This document shows, piece after piece, positions 1 through 21,891 of a stretch of DNA of 64,000 nt (position 1 is the first letter of the stretch; each line of letters begins with the position of its first letter). The notes under the pieces were generated by a model. The model did no database searches. It was not told where the DNA came from and saw only the letters and a program-made list of their open reading frames with translations. The stretch covers positions 143,254,025-143,318,024 of the forward strand of contig NC_134539.1 of assembly GCF_050624435.1 (NCBI RefSeq), written 5' to 3'. Origin of the DNA: Tenrec ecaudatus. Its lineage: Eukaryota; Chordata; Mammalia; Afrosoricida; Tenrecidae. Made by a program: the position numbers and the translations under genes.

Positions 1-276
1 AGGGCACTAAGGGATCAGTGCGGAGCAGCATCTCCGGTGTCCGGAAGGTTGGGCCTTCCTGGGCCTGTCCTTCCCCATTGCCTTGGCAGCCCCCCTGGGC
101 CGTCCCGGAAGCCCCGGGTTCCCATCACTGCTGGGCCCGGCAGCTAGAACTGGACCAGGTGAAACCACAACTATATTTATCACGGCCATTTCTGCGATGC
201 CAAGATTAAGTTACAGCCATCCTGAAGCTGGACCCAGCTGGGCCCCCGCCCTGCCCCACTGGGCGTCAGCACTCAC

Positions 277-9367
<9,091 letters not shown>

Positions 9368-10112
9368 CACACACACAGCACCCAGAACCATGTAAACACA
9401 GCAATCACACAGCACCCAGAACCCTCACACACACACAGCGATCACACAGAACCCATGCAAACACAGTGATCACACACCACCCAGAACTCACACACACAGA
9501 CCAGACACCAAACACAGCACTCAGATACCACCCAGAACCTATAAACACACCACACAGAACACATATACACAATACTACACATACCACACAGAACACATAC
9601 ACACATACCATACACACCAAACACAGAACATACACCACACACAGTATTTGTCTTATGCAGTACACAATAATACATCATGTAGAACATACACAAAACATAG
9701 AACACAACACATACATATAATAGATACCACACACAACAAATACAATACAAACACAGCACACGTGGCCCATACACACCACACATACAGGCACCACAAACAA
9801 CAAATGCAATACATAAACACAGTAACACTCAACACCCACCGCACACAACACATGCAGATGACAGACAGCACACACAGCCAACAATGCATGCACACTGTCC
9901 AACACATAGCATACATCGCACACGACAACACAGCACACAGCACACCACCCATGCCAAAACCAAACACAACTCACACCTCACAGTCACCACACACAAACCC
10001 ATACACACAAAACACACAGAACAGAACACACACAAAAACAATGCAAGAAAAGTACATGTGCAGCGCACACACAACAACACACACATCACACATCTCATAC
10101 ACACAATACGGC
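9368..10112 (+). repeat. CA-rich degenerate satellite tract
   Basis: About 750 bases almost entirely of ACAC/ACAACACA words with recurrent 'cacagcacccagaac' units near the left side, giving long ORFs on both strands that are compositional artefacts. It looks like a decayed minisatellite or expanded microsatellite. Confidence 0.9.
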
Positions 10113-10756
10113 ACACATTTCTGCCGGCCTGCAACAGCCCTTCTGTGAAGCCAGCCCTGCCATGCGCTTCTCTATCCCATCCCCATGACCAACAGCTCCA
10201 TGTGACCTTACTCAACCCTCAAGCCCACGGTCACCAAACAGATGACACTGACCTGAAAGATGGCCTTCAAGGAGTCCCAGGGCTGCTGCCCACCCTCTCT
10301 GCTCACACTGTGCTTGTTCACAACACTCTGACCTCAAGACCACCCACACCCCCTTCACAGGAACCTGGGAGGGACCACAGATACCGGCGATGCACTGTCT
10401 GCTCTGACCTGAGGTCCTGCTGCCTCAACTGGCCTTCCCGGCCCTCCCTTCACCCCTTACACGATTCACCACCTTCCTCTTGGAGGAAGAACATGGCCCG
10501 CTCCTCCGGCCACTCTCCATCTCTGCCTGGCCTGCTCCGTCTTCCTTGCCCTTTGGGGATGCTTGTTCTCGGGTCTAGTTTGCAGCCCTGCCTTCTTTGG
10601 TACATCTCTGCCTGCCCATCCTTCTCCCTGCCATGAAAAACCCACCACCCACTCCTTTCCATGGTCCCCCCAGTTCCCTCATGGGCTCAGACTGGCTGGG
10701 CCAGATTCCCCCTTTGGGCCTTCAAAACCCTGAGTGTCCTCCTAGTGTGATTAGAC
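10113..10756 (+). other. Intergenic, no feature recognised
   Basis: Non-repetitive, C-rich sequence between the CA tract and the next AfroSINE. No supported ORF, RNA gene or known repeat. Confidence 0.5.
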
Positions 10757-10757
10757 A

Positions 10758-10962
10758 GGAGCCTTCGTGCCATTGTGGACTACACATTGAACAGCTAACC
10801 ACAAAGTCCGTGGTTCGAGCCCACCCATTGCTTCAAGGGAACAAGATGAGACTTTCTTCCCCAGGCAAGATTTAGTCTCAGAAACCCAACGGGGCGCTTC
10901 TCCTCTGTCCCAAAGGGTCTCTGTGGGTGGGATGGACTTGGTGGCAGTGAGTTTGGCTTTCA
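10758..10962 (+). repeat. AfroSINE
   Basis: Head 'gagccttcgtgccattgtgg' and 'ccgtggttcgagccc' B box; tail 'ggtggcagtgagtttgg'. Confidence 0.8.
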
Positions 10963-11159
10963 GTGCATGTCATGAAAGTGGGTTACTAAGGAGTTGAGCT
11001 CAGTGTGATTGTCTGTGAATGTCTCACTCGTTCGGCATCCTCTCTGCAGAGGGGGCTTAGGGCCGCCATGCACCCGGCACCTGGTGATTTGGTACCTGTC
11101 TGGATTCCCAGGTATCTCCCCAAGCCCAGGCTTCCCCTGGGCCCTCTCCTGCTGTCCCC

Positions 11160-11330
11160 TCCAAGTCATAGTGACCTCGTGTGTGGCAGAGAGGAACTGT
11201 TCTCCACTAGGGGTCCAAGGACAGAAGTTTGGGAAGTAATCGCCAAGTCTCTCTTCTGAGGGGCTGCTGAACGGACACCAACCTCCCACCTTCACGTTAG
11301 CAGCTGAGCTAATTAACTCTTTGTGCCACC
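11160..11330 (-). repeat. AfroSINE, diverged
   Basis: Reverse copy: 'caagtcatagtgacc' tail region, 'gttagcagctgagct' and 'tttgtgccacccca' head region. Confidence 0.6.
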
Positions 11331-11361
11331 CCAAACTCACTGCTTCCTCCCCCTGACCCAA

Positions 11362-11545
11362 GGAACCCAACTCACTGCTATCGAGTCAATTCTGACCATA
11401 TAGGACAGGGTGGGCTGCCCCTGTGGGTTTCTGAGACTAACTCCTTTCGGGAGTAGAAAGCCTCCTCTTTCTGCCATGGAGCAGCTGGTGGTTTTGAACT
11501 GCTGACCTTGCAGCCCAATAATGCATAACCACTGCTTTCCCCAGT
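11362..11545 (-). repeat. AfroSINE
   Basis: Reverse copy: 'tcactgctatcgagtcaatt' tail end, 'gagtagaaagcctcctcttt' body and 'ggttttgaactgctgacctt' B-box region. Confidence 0.85.
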
Positions 11546-11822
11546 CCACCCTTAATGGGATTCCTCATTCTTCCTCTCAAACTATGACTTTCATTGTCTA
11601 TACTTCTCACTACCCCAGAGGCACTTCACGCCTGGACGACTTCTTGTTCTTCATGGGAACAGATCCTCCTGTTGCTTGGGTCAGTTGAGGCATTTTGTGG
11701 TTGCTGGCCGCAGCCCCTCAGTTGGCTGGTTTGTCCACCCTCCCCACTCCTGTCCCCTCCTTTCCATGCTCCATGGCCTGGCTGACTTCATTCAACCTCA
11801 CTTGCTCTATTTAAATAACCTC

Positions 11823-12408
11823 TGCCGAGACAAGTCGTCAGGGTGCAGGGTAGCAACGATGAACATACAACTTTCCTCTAGTTCTTGAATGCTTCCTCCC
11901 CACCTCTATCATGACCTCAATTCTGCCAGCTAGACCAGAGGATGTACACTGGTACACATGGGAACTGGAAACACAGGGAATCCAGGACAGATAAACCCCG
12001 CAGGGCCAATAATGAGAGTAACGATACCAGGAGGGTAAGGGAAGGTGGAGTAAAAAGAGGGAACTGATCATAAGGACCGACATATAACCCCCTCCCTGGA
12101 GGATAGACAACAGAAAAATGGATGAAAGGAGACGTTGGACAGTGTAAGACATGACAAAATAATAATAATTGATAAGTTATCAAGGGTTTGTGAGGGAGGG
12201 GTAGCAGGGAGGAAGGGGACAAAATGAGCTGATACCAAGGCCTCAAGTAGAAAGAAAATGTTTTGAGAATGATGATGGCAACACATGTACAAATGTGCTT
12301 GACACAATGGATGGATGGATGGATGGATAGATTGTGATAAGGGTTGTACAATCCCCCAATAAAATGTTTTTTAAAAATAAAATAAACAAATCAACAAACA
12401 AATAAATG
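11823..12408 (+). mobile_element. L1 3' end (tenrec-type 3' UTR), 5'-truncated insertion
   Basis: Contains the polypurine stretch and terminal block ('ttgagaatgatgatggcaac', 'gattgtgataagggttgtac', AATAAAATG) ending in an A-rich tail. A 9-base target-site duplication, aataacctc, flanks it at 11814-11822 and 12409-12417, so this is a discrete retroposition event. No ORF2 sequence is retained. Confidence 0.85.
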
Positions 12409-12417
12409 AATAACCTC

Positions 12418-12885
12418 CACCTCCTCCCTGCCTCCCACTTGGCTCACCTCCAGGACTGGTTCTTGTCTGTTCAGGAATGGTTGAGGAAGTGAACCTGAAT
12501 TTGTAGAATGTGGGTGCACCAGAATGATAACTGGAAGGGGAAAAACTATAAGCGGACACCTTGCTAGAAACATAATCTCCCTTTTAGGAAACAAGGGCAG
12601 CAGGCAGGTTGCACAGCAAGGCCGAATCGGAAACAGTGGCGACCCACGTAACAGGCTGTTACTCTCCACTGTCCTGACAATGATCCAATCTCCTGCTTTG
12701 GAAAGGGCTGACTACACCTTCTCTGAGTCTTTTGTCCCCAAGCTTTGGCCTATAATGATTCCCATTCCAGTTATAATTCTTCAAAAGTTAAAAATATATA
12801 TATTTAAATTAAAGTTGGTTCCAATTTTGCCTTGTCAGCCATTGACTGGATTGGGTTGAACCAGTTTGAAGCCCTGCTTTCTTCT
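12418..12885 (+). other. Intergenic, no feature recognised
   Basis: A+T-richer unique sequence between an L1 3' end and an L2 fragment; no supported gene. Confidence 0.45.
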
Positions 12886-12887
12886 AC

Positions 12888-13130
12888 CCACCATCTACAT
12901 TTCTAAAATCACGAATCTGATCATGTCATCTTCCTGCTTAAATCACTCCTTGGCTTGCCACTGCTTAATAGTAAATCTAAATCCCTCAACATGAGCCCCA
13001 AGCCCCCACCACTGCCCCACAATCCAATCCCTACCTGCATCCATCTGATCCCTTTTCCACCCGCACCCATCTTCTGGCCAGGTGACTTCCATGTTTGCAA
13101 GTGGGACCAGCTGTTAGCCACCCGCTGTGT
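12888..13130 (+). repeat. L2 LINE fragment
   Basis: Resembles the L2 3' region: 'aatctgatcatgtcatcttc', 'ctgcttaaatcactccttgg', then the 'atctaaatccctcaacatg' block. Ancient and diverged. Confidence 0.7.
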
Positions 13131-13187
13131 CCTTTGTTTGTGGTCTGCACACCTCCTAGGGCATCTCTAGTCTTTGTCTTCCTGTTA

Positions 13188-13410
13188 TTGTTATCTGCTG
13201 TTGAGTCGCCCCAACTCATAGTGACAAGGTGCACAATGGAGCAAAAGGCAGCCCAACCTGCAGCCTGAGGGATCACCATGAGCCGTAGGATTTTCACTGG
13301 CTGAGCTTCAGAAGAAGGTCACCAGGTCCCCCTTCCTATCAGTCTTCATCTGGAAGCTCTGCTGCCTGTGCATGGAGGGGCATCGACCATGAACTAACTG
13401 AACCCAGGTC
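13188..13410 (-). repeat. Diverged AfroSINE-like tail/body
   Basis: 'ctgctgttgagtcgcccc' and 'aggattttcactggctgagc' match the long, elephant-type AfroSINE arrangement in reverse. Directly abuts the RTE copy to its right. Confidence 0.5.
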
Positions 13411-13414
13411 TCCT

Positions 13415-14334
13415 GCATGGAGATGGCATGATAGAATTTTGCAAGACCAACGGCTTCTTCACCACAAATATCTTTCTTCAAAAACACCGATGGCAATGAA
13501 TCTTGTGAACTTATCCAGATGCAATACATAGGGATCAAATTGACTGTATCTGTGGGAAGAGACAGACGATGGAGAAGCTCAATAGCAGCAGCTAAAACCA
13601 GGCCAGGGGCTGACTGTGGAGCAGACCATCAATTGCTCATATGTACGTTCAGGTTGAAGCTGAAGAAAATTGAGACAACTCCACAAGAGTCAAAATCCTA
13701 CCTGTAAGTCTATCCCACCTGAATTTTGAGAAATTCTCAAGGACAGACGTGACACAGTGAACATTAAGACAGAAGACCCGATGAGCTGGGGGATGACACC
13801 ACGGCCATGAGACATGAAGAAAGCAAAAGGTCGTTCCACCAACAGGCAAGAAAGAAAAGATCAGCATGGGTGTCAGAAGAAACAGAAGTTCTGCTTAATC
13901 ACAGAGTAACTAAGGCCCGTGGAAGAAATGATGAAGCCAAAGAGCTAACTAGAACATTTCCAAGGGCAGCTTGAGAAGACAAGCGTTATAAAGTATTATA
14001 ACATAATGTGCAAAGACCTAGAGTTAAAACACCAAATGCTCTTCAGAGGCATGGAGGGCGAGACTTCATCTCTCATGCTTTGGACGTGTTGGGAGAGACC
14101 AGTCCCTGGAGAAGGATGTCACGCTTTAGTGGGGAGCTAAAAACAGGAAACCCTTCAACAAGGTCGATCGACACAGTTGCTGCATCCATGGGCTCACCCA
14201 CAGGGACCAGTGTGAGGCTGGTGCAGGACGGGCAGTGCTTCGTTCTGGTGCACACAGGGTCAAAGTTGGTTCGGAGTCTAAATCGACTCAGTGTCGCCTC
14301 ACAAGAAACAGCAACTCCTGCGTAGAAGGCGGGA
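13415..14334 (+). mobile_element. Bov-B/RTE LINE fragment
   Basis: Nine hundred bases collinear with the RTE ORF: 'catgatagaattttgcaaga', 'gaccatcaattgctcatatg', 'caactccacaagagtcaaaa', then the C-terminal segment with 'gggagagaccagtccctgga' and 'gatcgacacagttgctgcat'. The reading frame is interrupted, so it is a dead copy with an internal deletion before 14040. RTE is the likely source of machinery for AfroSINEs. Confidence 0.85.
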
Positions 14335-15495
14335 ATGCGACCACCTAACCACAAGCGCTCCATTTTGTCTCCATGGAGAACTTCAATTCATCCTTCCAGA
14401 CAACCGACCAGAGAACCACCTCCTTCAGGAAGTCCTGGCCGTCGTTTCCTAAGCAGATCGCTCATTGCTCCAAAGTTTATGAAGCAAATCAATGGAAGAA
14501 CAAACGAGAGAGGCAATCCACATCGATCATTCTCTGGAAGTGCACCCTGAAGCCAGATTACGGCCAGAAATTGTACGTCCTCCAATGCCACCATTCAAGG
14601 CTCTCTTTCCTGACCGGCTCCACCTTCCTCCAGGATCCTCCTTCCTACGGGCCTCCCAGCTGATGTCCTCCAGTCACCGACAGAAAACTGTCCACTGGCT
14701 CCACCTCTTCTTCATCCGTCCCGTTATAACAAAGCCATACCTTTACTCAAAAGCCAGACTTTGCCATCTGGCTCAGAACCCCAACATCTCTTGCATTCCC
14801 AAGGACCCCAGTCCTTAGTTACCCCAACCCCTTGGTTGCCCCTCAATATCACGCCATCAACCAAGAGGCTCTGGTGTCACCCCTGTTAAAAACATGGCCG
14901 TGACGACCAACACGACCCTTATTGCCCCACACTTCCCTGTACCGATTGCCACATTTTTCGGCTCCTCTTCCTGGACAAACTTCTTAGAAAGTGTCTCTAG
15001 CAGCCGCCTTTCCTGCCCTACCTTTTGTTTACTCTTCATTCCAACCTGATTTCCATTTCTCCCTCTCAACTGACACGGCTTTGGTCAACTCACGAACACC
15101 CTCCTCGCTGCCAAGGCCAACGAACTCCCTCCTTTCTTCACCGCCCTCCAGCTCTCCGAAGCGTTCAACCCGCTTGGCCACAGATCCCTTTGGAGACGCT
15201 CCTCCCGTGGGGTCCCTCCTGCCTCCCCGGCTGCTGCTTCCGAATCCTTGGCTCATCCTTTTTTCTCCAAACAATCTCAGATTTCTCAGGGCTGGAGGGC
15301 ATCTTTCCAACGACGGTGGGAAAATGTTGCAGGAACACGGTCCAGCTCTTCCTTGAATTCTAGACCGATCTAGCCGACTGCTGACCGTGGCTACACACGC
15401 CTCACGTAACGTGTCTGGAAGGAGCCATTCCTGGTCTTCCGCTGCTTCTCCATAGTCTTCCCTAACCTAGGAAACGACACCTCCACCCATCCTAG
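14335..15495 (+). other. Intergenic, no feature recognised
   Basis: C/T-rich unique sequence with several short overlapping ORFs lacking homology I can recognise. Part may be very old LINE sequence. Confidence 0.45.
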
Positions 15496-15499
15496 TGAA

Positions 15500-15690
15500 T
15501 GGGCATTCGTGTTGCAACAGCTAAGTGCTTGGCTGCTAACCGAAAGGTTGGGCGTTCGAACCCGCTCAGCAGGACCTTGTGATCTGTAAATATGAAAGCC
15601 AAGAAAATCTGAGGGGGGGTATTGCTGTGTCCCATGCGGCGTCTATGATTTGGAACCGACCATTGGTACCCAACAACAAAAACCACACCC
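15500..15690 (+). repeat. AfroSINE
   Basis: 'ggctgctaaccgaaaggttg' and 'ggcgttcgaacccgc' head; ends 'caacaacaaaaacc'. Confidence 0.75.
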
Positions 15691-15783
15691 CGAGTGTGCA
15701 AGTCAACAATCTCCTTGGAGTCTCCTTTTCCCTCACCCTCTATGTCCAACCTGTCAAATTTCTGTTAAAACTATCACCAAATG

Positions 15784-16662
15784 TGCCCAAGGGACCAGGT
15801 ATAAGGCATCATGCAAAAAAAAAAAGATATAAGTGTGTGTATGTATGTGTATATATATGTATATGTATATATGTATGTGTATATATATATATATCATATT
15901 AAATGAAGGGGGAAGTGCAGAGTGGAGACCCAAGGCCCAAGTGTCGGCCAATGGAGATCCCCTCATAGAGGGGTTTAGAAGAGGAGATGGGTTAATTAGG
16001 GTGTGAGGTAGTATCGATGAAGAACACAGCTTTCCCCCAGATCCTGGATGCTTCCTCCCCCCAACTACCATGACCCGAATTCTACCTTGCAGGGCTGGAT
16101 AGGACAGAGGCTGTACACTGGTGCATATGAGGGTTAGAGGTACAGGGAATCCAGGGTGGATGATACCTTCAGGACCAAGGGTGTGAGGGACGATGCTGGG
16201 AGAGTGGAGGGTGAGTGGGTTGGAAAGGGGGAACTGATTACAAGGATCCACATGTGACCTCTTCCCTGGGAGAGGGACAGCAGAGAAGGGGGGAAGGGAG
16301 ACTCCGGATAGAGCAAGATATGACAAAATAACGATGTATAAATTACCAAGGGCATATGAGGGAGGGGGGAATGGGGAGGGAGGGGGAAAAAAAAGAGGAC
16401 CTGATGCAAGGGGCTTAAGTGGAGAGCAAATGCCTTGAGAATGATTGGGGCAGGGAATGTATGGATGTGCTTTATACAATTGATGTATGTATATGTATGG
16501 ATTGTGGTAAGAGTTGTATGAGTCCCTAATAAAATGTAAAAGAAGAAAAGAGAAAAAAATGATTAGGGCAAAGACTGTACAGATGTGCTTTATACAATTG
16601 ATGTATGTATATGTATGAACTGTGAAAAGAATTGTATCAGCCCCAATAAATTGGTAAAAAAA
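15784..16662 (+). mobile_element. L1 3' end with doubled terminal block
   Basis: 5'-truncated L1 insertion flanked by a 17-base target-site duplication, aaaactatcaccaaatg, at 15767-15783 and 16663-16679. It carries an AT-rich (tatg)n segment, L1 3' UTR sequence with a polypurine tract, and then two tandem copies of the terminal block. The first copy ends in 'gtccctaataaaatg' near 16533 and the second in 'gccccaataaattgg' near 16654. The same doubled end is seen at 29846-30125, so it marks a subfamily rather than a private rearrangement. Confidence 0.88.
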
Positions 16663-16794
16663 AAAACTATCACCAAATGACCCAACTTCCTTTTTTCCCA
16701 TCTCTCCTGGTCCTCACCACAATCATTGCTTCAACGATCAACTCCTTACAACCTGTTTTTGCCCTTGCCCCTTCCAAAACAGACCCACAAAGTA

Positions 16795-17125
16795 GCCAAC
16801 GATCTTTCCCAAACAAGGAAACGACATGGTTGTTTCTCCTGCTTACGATTCTCCAGTAGCTTCCCATTGTACTTTAATAAAATCTGAGCTTCGGAGAGGG
16901 GTTGGCAAGGCCACGGTAACCTAGCCCCTGCCCAAGACTCCAAACGTGGCCTCTTGATCTTCCTCCTTGCTGGCTCTGCTGCAGGGAAAGCCCATGGTCT
17001 ATGTCCCCTGTCCCCTTCCAGCTTCTGGCCCACGGGGCCCATTCTTGCCCTGGAGCCTTCAGCCAGCTCCTTGCTCTCTCTGAGACTCTCATTTCCCTTC
17101 CTTATCGCATTCTCCCGCTCCTTCC
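16795..17125 (+). repeat. L2 LINE fragment
   Basis: 'gcttcccattgtactttaat' followed by 'aaaatctgagc' and 'cctagcccctgcccaagac', the conserved L2 3' arrangement. Ancient. Confidence 0.75.
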
Positions 17126-17344
17126 CGTTCTCCTGGTGTGAGCTCAGTAAACCCCATTGCATTTCCTGGACATCGTTTCTCACAATGCGTCATTGCTTAT
17201 TTGTCTGTCTCCCCCATTCAACCAAAGTGCACTCCCAGACTGCAAGGGCGGTACTGAGCATGGTAGACATCCAACACTGAGAGTCGGCTGAACGCACAAA
17301 GGAGAAGATGGATTCTGATTGCTTCCTTTCTTTAGTGTCATTTG

Positions 17345-17690
17345 ATCAGTCCATCCAGTCACTCATTCATTCATGCACATGTTCGTGTGCAAGAAGCTGA
17401 GCTACACGTGGTTGGGACACAAAGGTGCCCTCATCAGGCGTCCTGCCTTCAGGGAGCTGAGAGGCTGGGGGGCAGGTGGCCTGGGCACACACGACTATGC
17501 TGGCAGCGGAAAGCAAGGCCTGCCCTGCAGAGGAAAGTCCGGGGTGCTATGGAAGTTTGGGCGAAGGAGTGGCTACTTTCAATGGGGGGGAGACACGCAT
17601 CTCAGTTGGGTCTCTAAGGAGGAGAAAGTTATGAACCCAGAGGAATGGACGGCAAGGACAGTCCAGGGGCAGGGCCCAGAGCCAAGGTGG
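17345..17690 (+). repeat. Ancient repeat, possibly L2-related
   Basis: Contains 'tgccttcagggagctgagag' and downstream words typical of a mammal-wide repeat that carries 'tgccctcaaggagctcacag'. Family assignment tentative. Confidence 0.4.
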
Positions 17691-19910
17691 AGGCAGGGCC
17701 GTGTCCGTCTCCATGACACAGGATCTATTGAGGACTTGGGGACGGTGGCTTGGGCAGCTGGGACAGGGCCTTGCACGCCAGACCTGGACTCTGAGTGTCA
17801 CCCACAGTAGGACCATGATACAGTGGTCAAGAGGTGTGCTGCCTTTCCATCCCCTTTGGATGTGTCGAGACGCGATGAGCTATGCTGTTTTCTGGGGGTC
17901 ACCGTGGAGGAATGAGAGGCATGCAGGATGCATGAGTAATAAGCTTCCTATGGGGACAAAAGCACTAACAACGGCCCACCCACAGGATTGGCTGGGTGAC
18001 CACAGGAGATCTCCGAGTGGCTTCTTGGTCCTCGATGATATGCATTAAAGGCAGGCCTGCAGGGGAGGGCTCTCAGGTGGTCTCCCTCCTCCCAACAGCC
18101 TCAGATCAGGCTCCAGCCTCGGCCCTGCCTTGGTCCCTGAGACGTGCCAGCCGAGGGACCCGGGAGCTCCAGGTGGCCTCTTCCTACCCAGTCTTGAGAG
18201 GTCGGAGTCTTGAGCTCCCCGAGTCTGCACGTGGTGAAACGGAGTCCGAGCATCGACTCGACTCGGCGTGGGTGAAGTGCAGGCGCGGGGCTGAGTGGAG
18301 GGAAGCCCCTGTCCGCGTGGAGTTTGCATCACAGAGGGAGAAGGCAGACAACAAGCAGGGAAGTAAATAAGATAATTTTAGAGCCTGACAAGTGAGACGC
18401 CAGGGCCAGAGTCCCTGGAGGCCGCCAGTCGCTCCAACAGGGCTTGAATCAAAACGGAAGTTTGACAGGAAGTGGGGGTGGGGGGGTAGTCCGTGTGTCC
18501 TGGAGGTGCTGAGAGGGGAGTGGTTCAGAAGGGCCTGGAGTCGGGGATCCAGGCTGGGGCCAGCTGTCTGCAGGCCGGAGCCAAGGAGGAGGACCCGGGA
18601 GGGTGGGGCGGTTCTTCTGGAGGGGGACCAGCGGTGTCGTCTGTGTGTGGCCGCCAGATCAGAACCCCAATTCCAGATATAGTCTGAGCACAGAAGCCTG
18701 CTTGCTGGCCCAGGCAACCTCTCGAGAGTCCATTCATCTCCCGGTGGCATCTGCTTCTTCAGCTGGCAACAGCGGCTCCCGGGCCGTTGCCTTATGAGTG
18801 GGGACACATTTCAGCTTCCCAAGCACCAAGCCCTGTGGTTGGTTCCCGTTCTGTGCAATCCAGGGGGAGGCTTTGACATCTACCTCCGGTTCATTTTCCC
18901 GAGTTCACCAGGCCTCTTCTCCGCCATCTTTCCTGAGGCCTGGGGGCGCTGGACATTCACGCTCAGGCACTCACACCAATACCTTCTTGCACAGGTGCGG
19001 TCTGGGATCCTGACTGCCCCCCATTATTTCGGACTCAGGCCCCACCCCGCATGTGCTCCTAGCACCCTCCCTCCTGGGACACCTATGCCTTTTAGGAGGG
19101 GGCTTCAAGCCCCCAGAAGCCCTGGAGACTTGAGGGAGGACTCCCCTGCTCAGTGCAGGGCACTTGTGTGTGTGTGCCTGGCTAGGCTCATCACCATGGC
19201 TCCGCCCCATGGCCACCCTCTGCCCGGCAGAAAGAAACACGCACGGGCCTGTGCTACCTTCCAGGACCTGACTGCTTACTTCTCTGGGGCTTGGCAGCTA
19301 AGTTAGCCCTCCTCGTCTTCACCTAAAGGCCTTGGCGCCCAGACTTGGGACCTTCTGGAACATTAGAACAGACCCACCTTTTCCTGTCCCTGGCCAAAGA
19401 CATCCGGTGGCCAGCTCCCCAATTCCTGTTCCTGCTGCGGCCTCGTTCCAAGAGTGGAAAATCCGTTCCCCGGGCCCTAGTCTCAGCTCACAGCTTCTGT
19501 TCAGCTGGGATGGGGGTTGGGGAGTGGAATGGCCAGGGTGGCTGTGTGGGTGCTCTGCCAGCATTTGGCCCTGGAGCAGAGGGAACAAACGGCTGTGGCC
19601 TTGGCAGGCCAGGGGCCTGGAGGAAGCCACCCTCGGCGGCCCTCCCCTTCCGGCCCTGCATGCTCTGCAGAAGGAATGTGCTCCAGGAGGCCTTCGAGGG
19701 CAGCCAGGAGCGGGGAGCTCAGAGCCGAAGCCTCAGAACACTGAGGGGCCTCAGAACACTGAGGGGCCTCAAAAGGCTCCCAAACCTACCAGGGCCAGGA
19801 GTGGACTAATGCTGATGACATTTGCCCCCTGGACTGGGGCCGAACAGCCTCCCCTCTTTTGTCTCCTGATTCTACCAGTCTGAAAACTGGTCCTACCTGG
19901 GGGGGGGGGG
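17691..19910 (+). other. Intergenic, mostly unassigned
   Basis: About 2.2 kb of G+C-moderate sequence. A stretch at 18330-18680 ('caagcagggaagtaaataag') looks like the same ancient family as 17345-17690. Overlapping ORFs up to 207 codons occur on both strands without conserved motifs; I do not call a gene. Confidence 0.4.
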
Positions 19911-19914
19911 GGGG

Positions 19915-20030
19915 CAAGGCAGGGCTCTCTACCCCCATAAAGAGTTATGGTCTCGGAAACCCACAGGGGCAGTTCTACCCGTCCTACAGAGCCGCTTTGA
20001 GTCAGAATTGGCGCTCTAGCAGTGAGTGCC
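19915..20030 (+). repeat. AfroSINE 3' part
   Basis: 'aaagagttatggtctcggaa', 'cacaggggcagttctaccc' and a degenerate 'gagtcagaattggcgc' tail. Preceded by a run of about 18 G at 19898-19915. Confidence 0.75.
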
Positions 20031-20544
20031 CAGTGGGGGGAAATGCTGGTGCTGGCCAATCAATTTTGGTCTCGCTGTCTGCCAAGGCTGGTTTCCTGGG
20101 CAGGAGACAGTCATCAGCAGCCCCTCACCCCACAGGCAGCCCTGCGTCCGGTCAGTGCCCAGAGGCTCTTGAAGAACAAGGGATGGCATTCCAGCTCTCG
20201 GCCACCTCCTCCAAACTCCTCACACCTCTTCCCCCAGGATGTGCCTGCCTGGCACGGGACCTCAGTCCCACTCAACAGACTGAGGTTGGGTTCTGTGCCC
20301 CGAATCCTCATCTCGGACCCTCTTCCCACTCCACCTGCTGCCCCTCAAAGTCTTTTCCCCTCAAGATCCCATGCCCATAAGCGAGTCTCCTTTCCCCAGG
20401 CTGTGCCCGAAAGCAAAGCAATTAGCCCAAGATGTGGACTTCCCGGTAGTGGTTGGCGTGGAAGAGTCTAGAGTGGGGAGGGTCAATTCCTCTGTCCCCC
20501 AGCCTCAGCGCATTCACCCCAAGGTGCAGAAAGCCACCGAGGCG
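20031..20544 (+). other. Intergenic, no feature recognised
   Basis: Unique-looking sequence between an AfroSINE and a MIR. No gene supported. Confidence 0.4.
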
Positions 20545-20685
20545 CGTGTGCTTGGCGCTTACTGGGCCAGGCATCGTTCTAAATGCTTCAAGTTCAAACA
20601 CCAGGATTTGAACGCAGGCACTCTGCTGCCAAGTCCACGGGCCGGTCACTATCGACACGGCCTCGCGCTAGATCTTCCGGGGAAC
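20545..20685 (+). repeat. MIR SINE
   Basis: 'gcgcttactgggccaggcat', 'gttctaaatgcttcaag' and 'ggatttgaacgcaggcactc' match MIR. Confidence 0.75.
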
Positions 20686-20931
20686 TGATGGGATCTGGCT
20701 ACCCTGGTTGAGAATTCAGGGTCTACCCTTGAGCTGCCATCCAGGTTGCCCCCTGAACTGACCTGGCCAGCCCATCTGTTCCCTTTAAAGGGCAGACCAG
20801 AGTCCTTGGGGAGCCCCTGAAAGATGTGCCCTGGAGTGGAGCAGGCAGGCCTTGCAGGGCTTGGCTTAGACCGTCTGAGACTTCGACTAGGGAGTTACAG
20901 GTGGTGGAGATGCCGTTTGGTTTTCCAAGCC

Positions 20932-21043
<112 letters not shown>

Positions 21044-21891
21044 ACTTCTTCCATGAGTCACTTCCCAGCTGCTCTAGGGGTGGGCAGGCTGATTTGTTCC
21101 GCCCAGGCCTGGGGCTTCCTGCCCTCTGTTGGCTCAGCTCTTCCTCCAGGAGCCCTCAGCATGGTGACCCCCCCCCCCCCCTTGGATGCACTCCCAAAGC
21201 ACACACAGCCTCTCCGCTGTGCACATCCCCTCTTTTCCACACACATCTAATGATTAGATTACATTCTAATCTCATCCCCCATACCGGCCCTGTCATCCAC
21301 TGTCTCCCGTCACCCTGGCGATTCTCGGCTCTCTCTGCACCCCGTCCTCCCTCCCATCCCAGGGTTGACGGGCCTGCTTGCTGCCTTGGGTCCATCGGGG
21401 TAACAAGAAGAAAGCAGTTCGGAATCTCCCTTCAGAACCTGGGGAGTCCCAGGGTGGAACTGGCTCTTCACCCTCGCCACTGCTGGGGGTCGGTGGACTG
21501 GGGGTCTGGGGCCCTTCCTGCCCCCACCCTGGGAGTCGATGTCAAGGGCACAGGATGGACCCTGAGCCTATAACCGGAACTCTGCCAGGACTGTCCCCCA
21601 GCTCCGACAGCTAGAGGTTCTTCAGATGATGCAGACATGCCCTGCCACCACCGGGGACTTGGCTGCAGCCAAGCAGCTGCTCTGGGGAGGCTTGCCCACC
21701 AAGTAGTCAAGGGGCTCTCTCCAAGCCGCAGGCCCCTCAAGAAGCAGCAAGCCTCAGAAAAGATGGTCATGATGGGGTTTCACTAAAATCCAAGGTGGGG
21801 GGCTCTGCCTTCCTGTTGGGGTCTTGGGCTCCTTCGGTCTCACGGCAGCTTTTTGAGGGAGGAGTTTGCAGCTCATGCCAGTTGAGGGTTA

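Noticed and set aside
15754-16701. 315-codon minus-strand ORF
   Set aside because: Lies antisense across an L1 3' end with its AT-rich and polypurine tracts; no motif.
18184-18807. 207-codon minus-strand ORF
   Set aside because: Overlaps an ancient repeat and other ORFs on both strands; no motif or splice structure.
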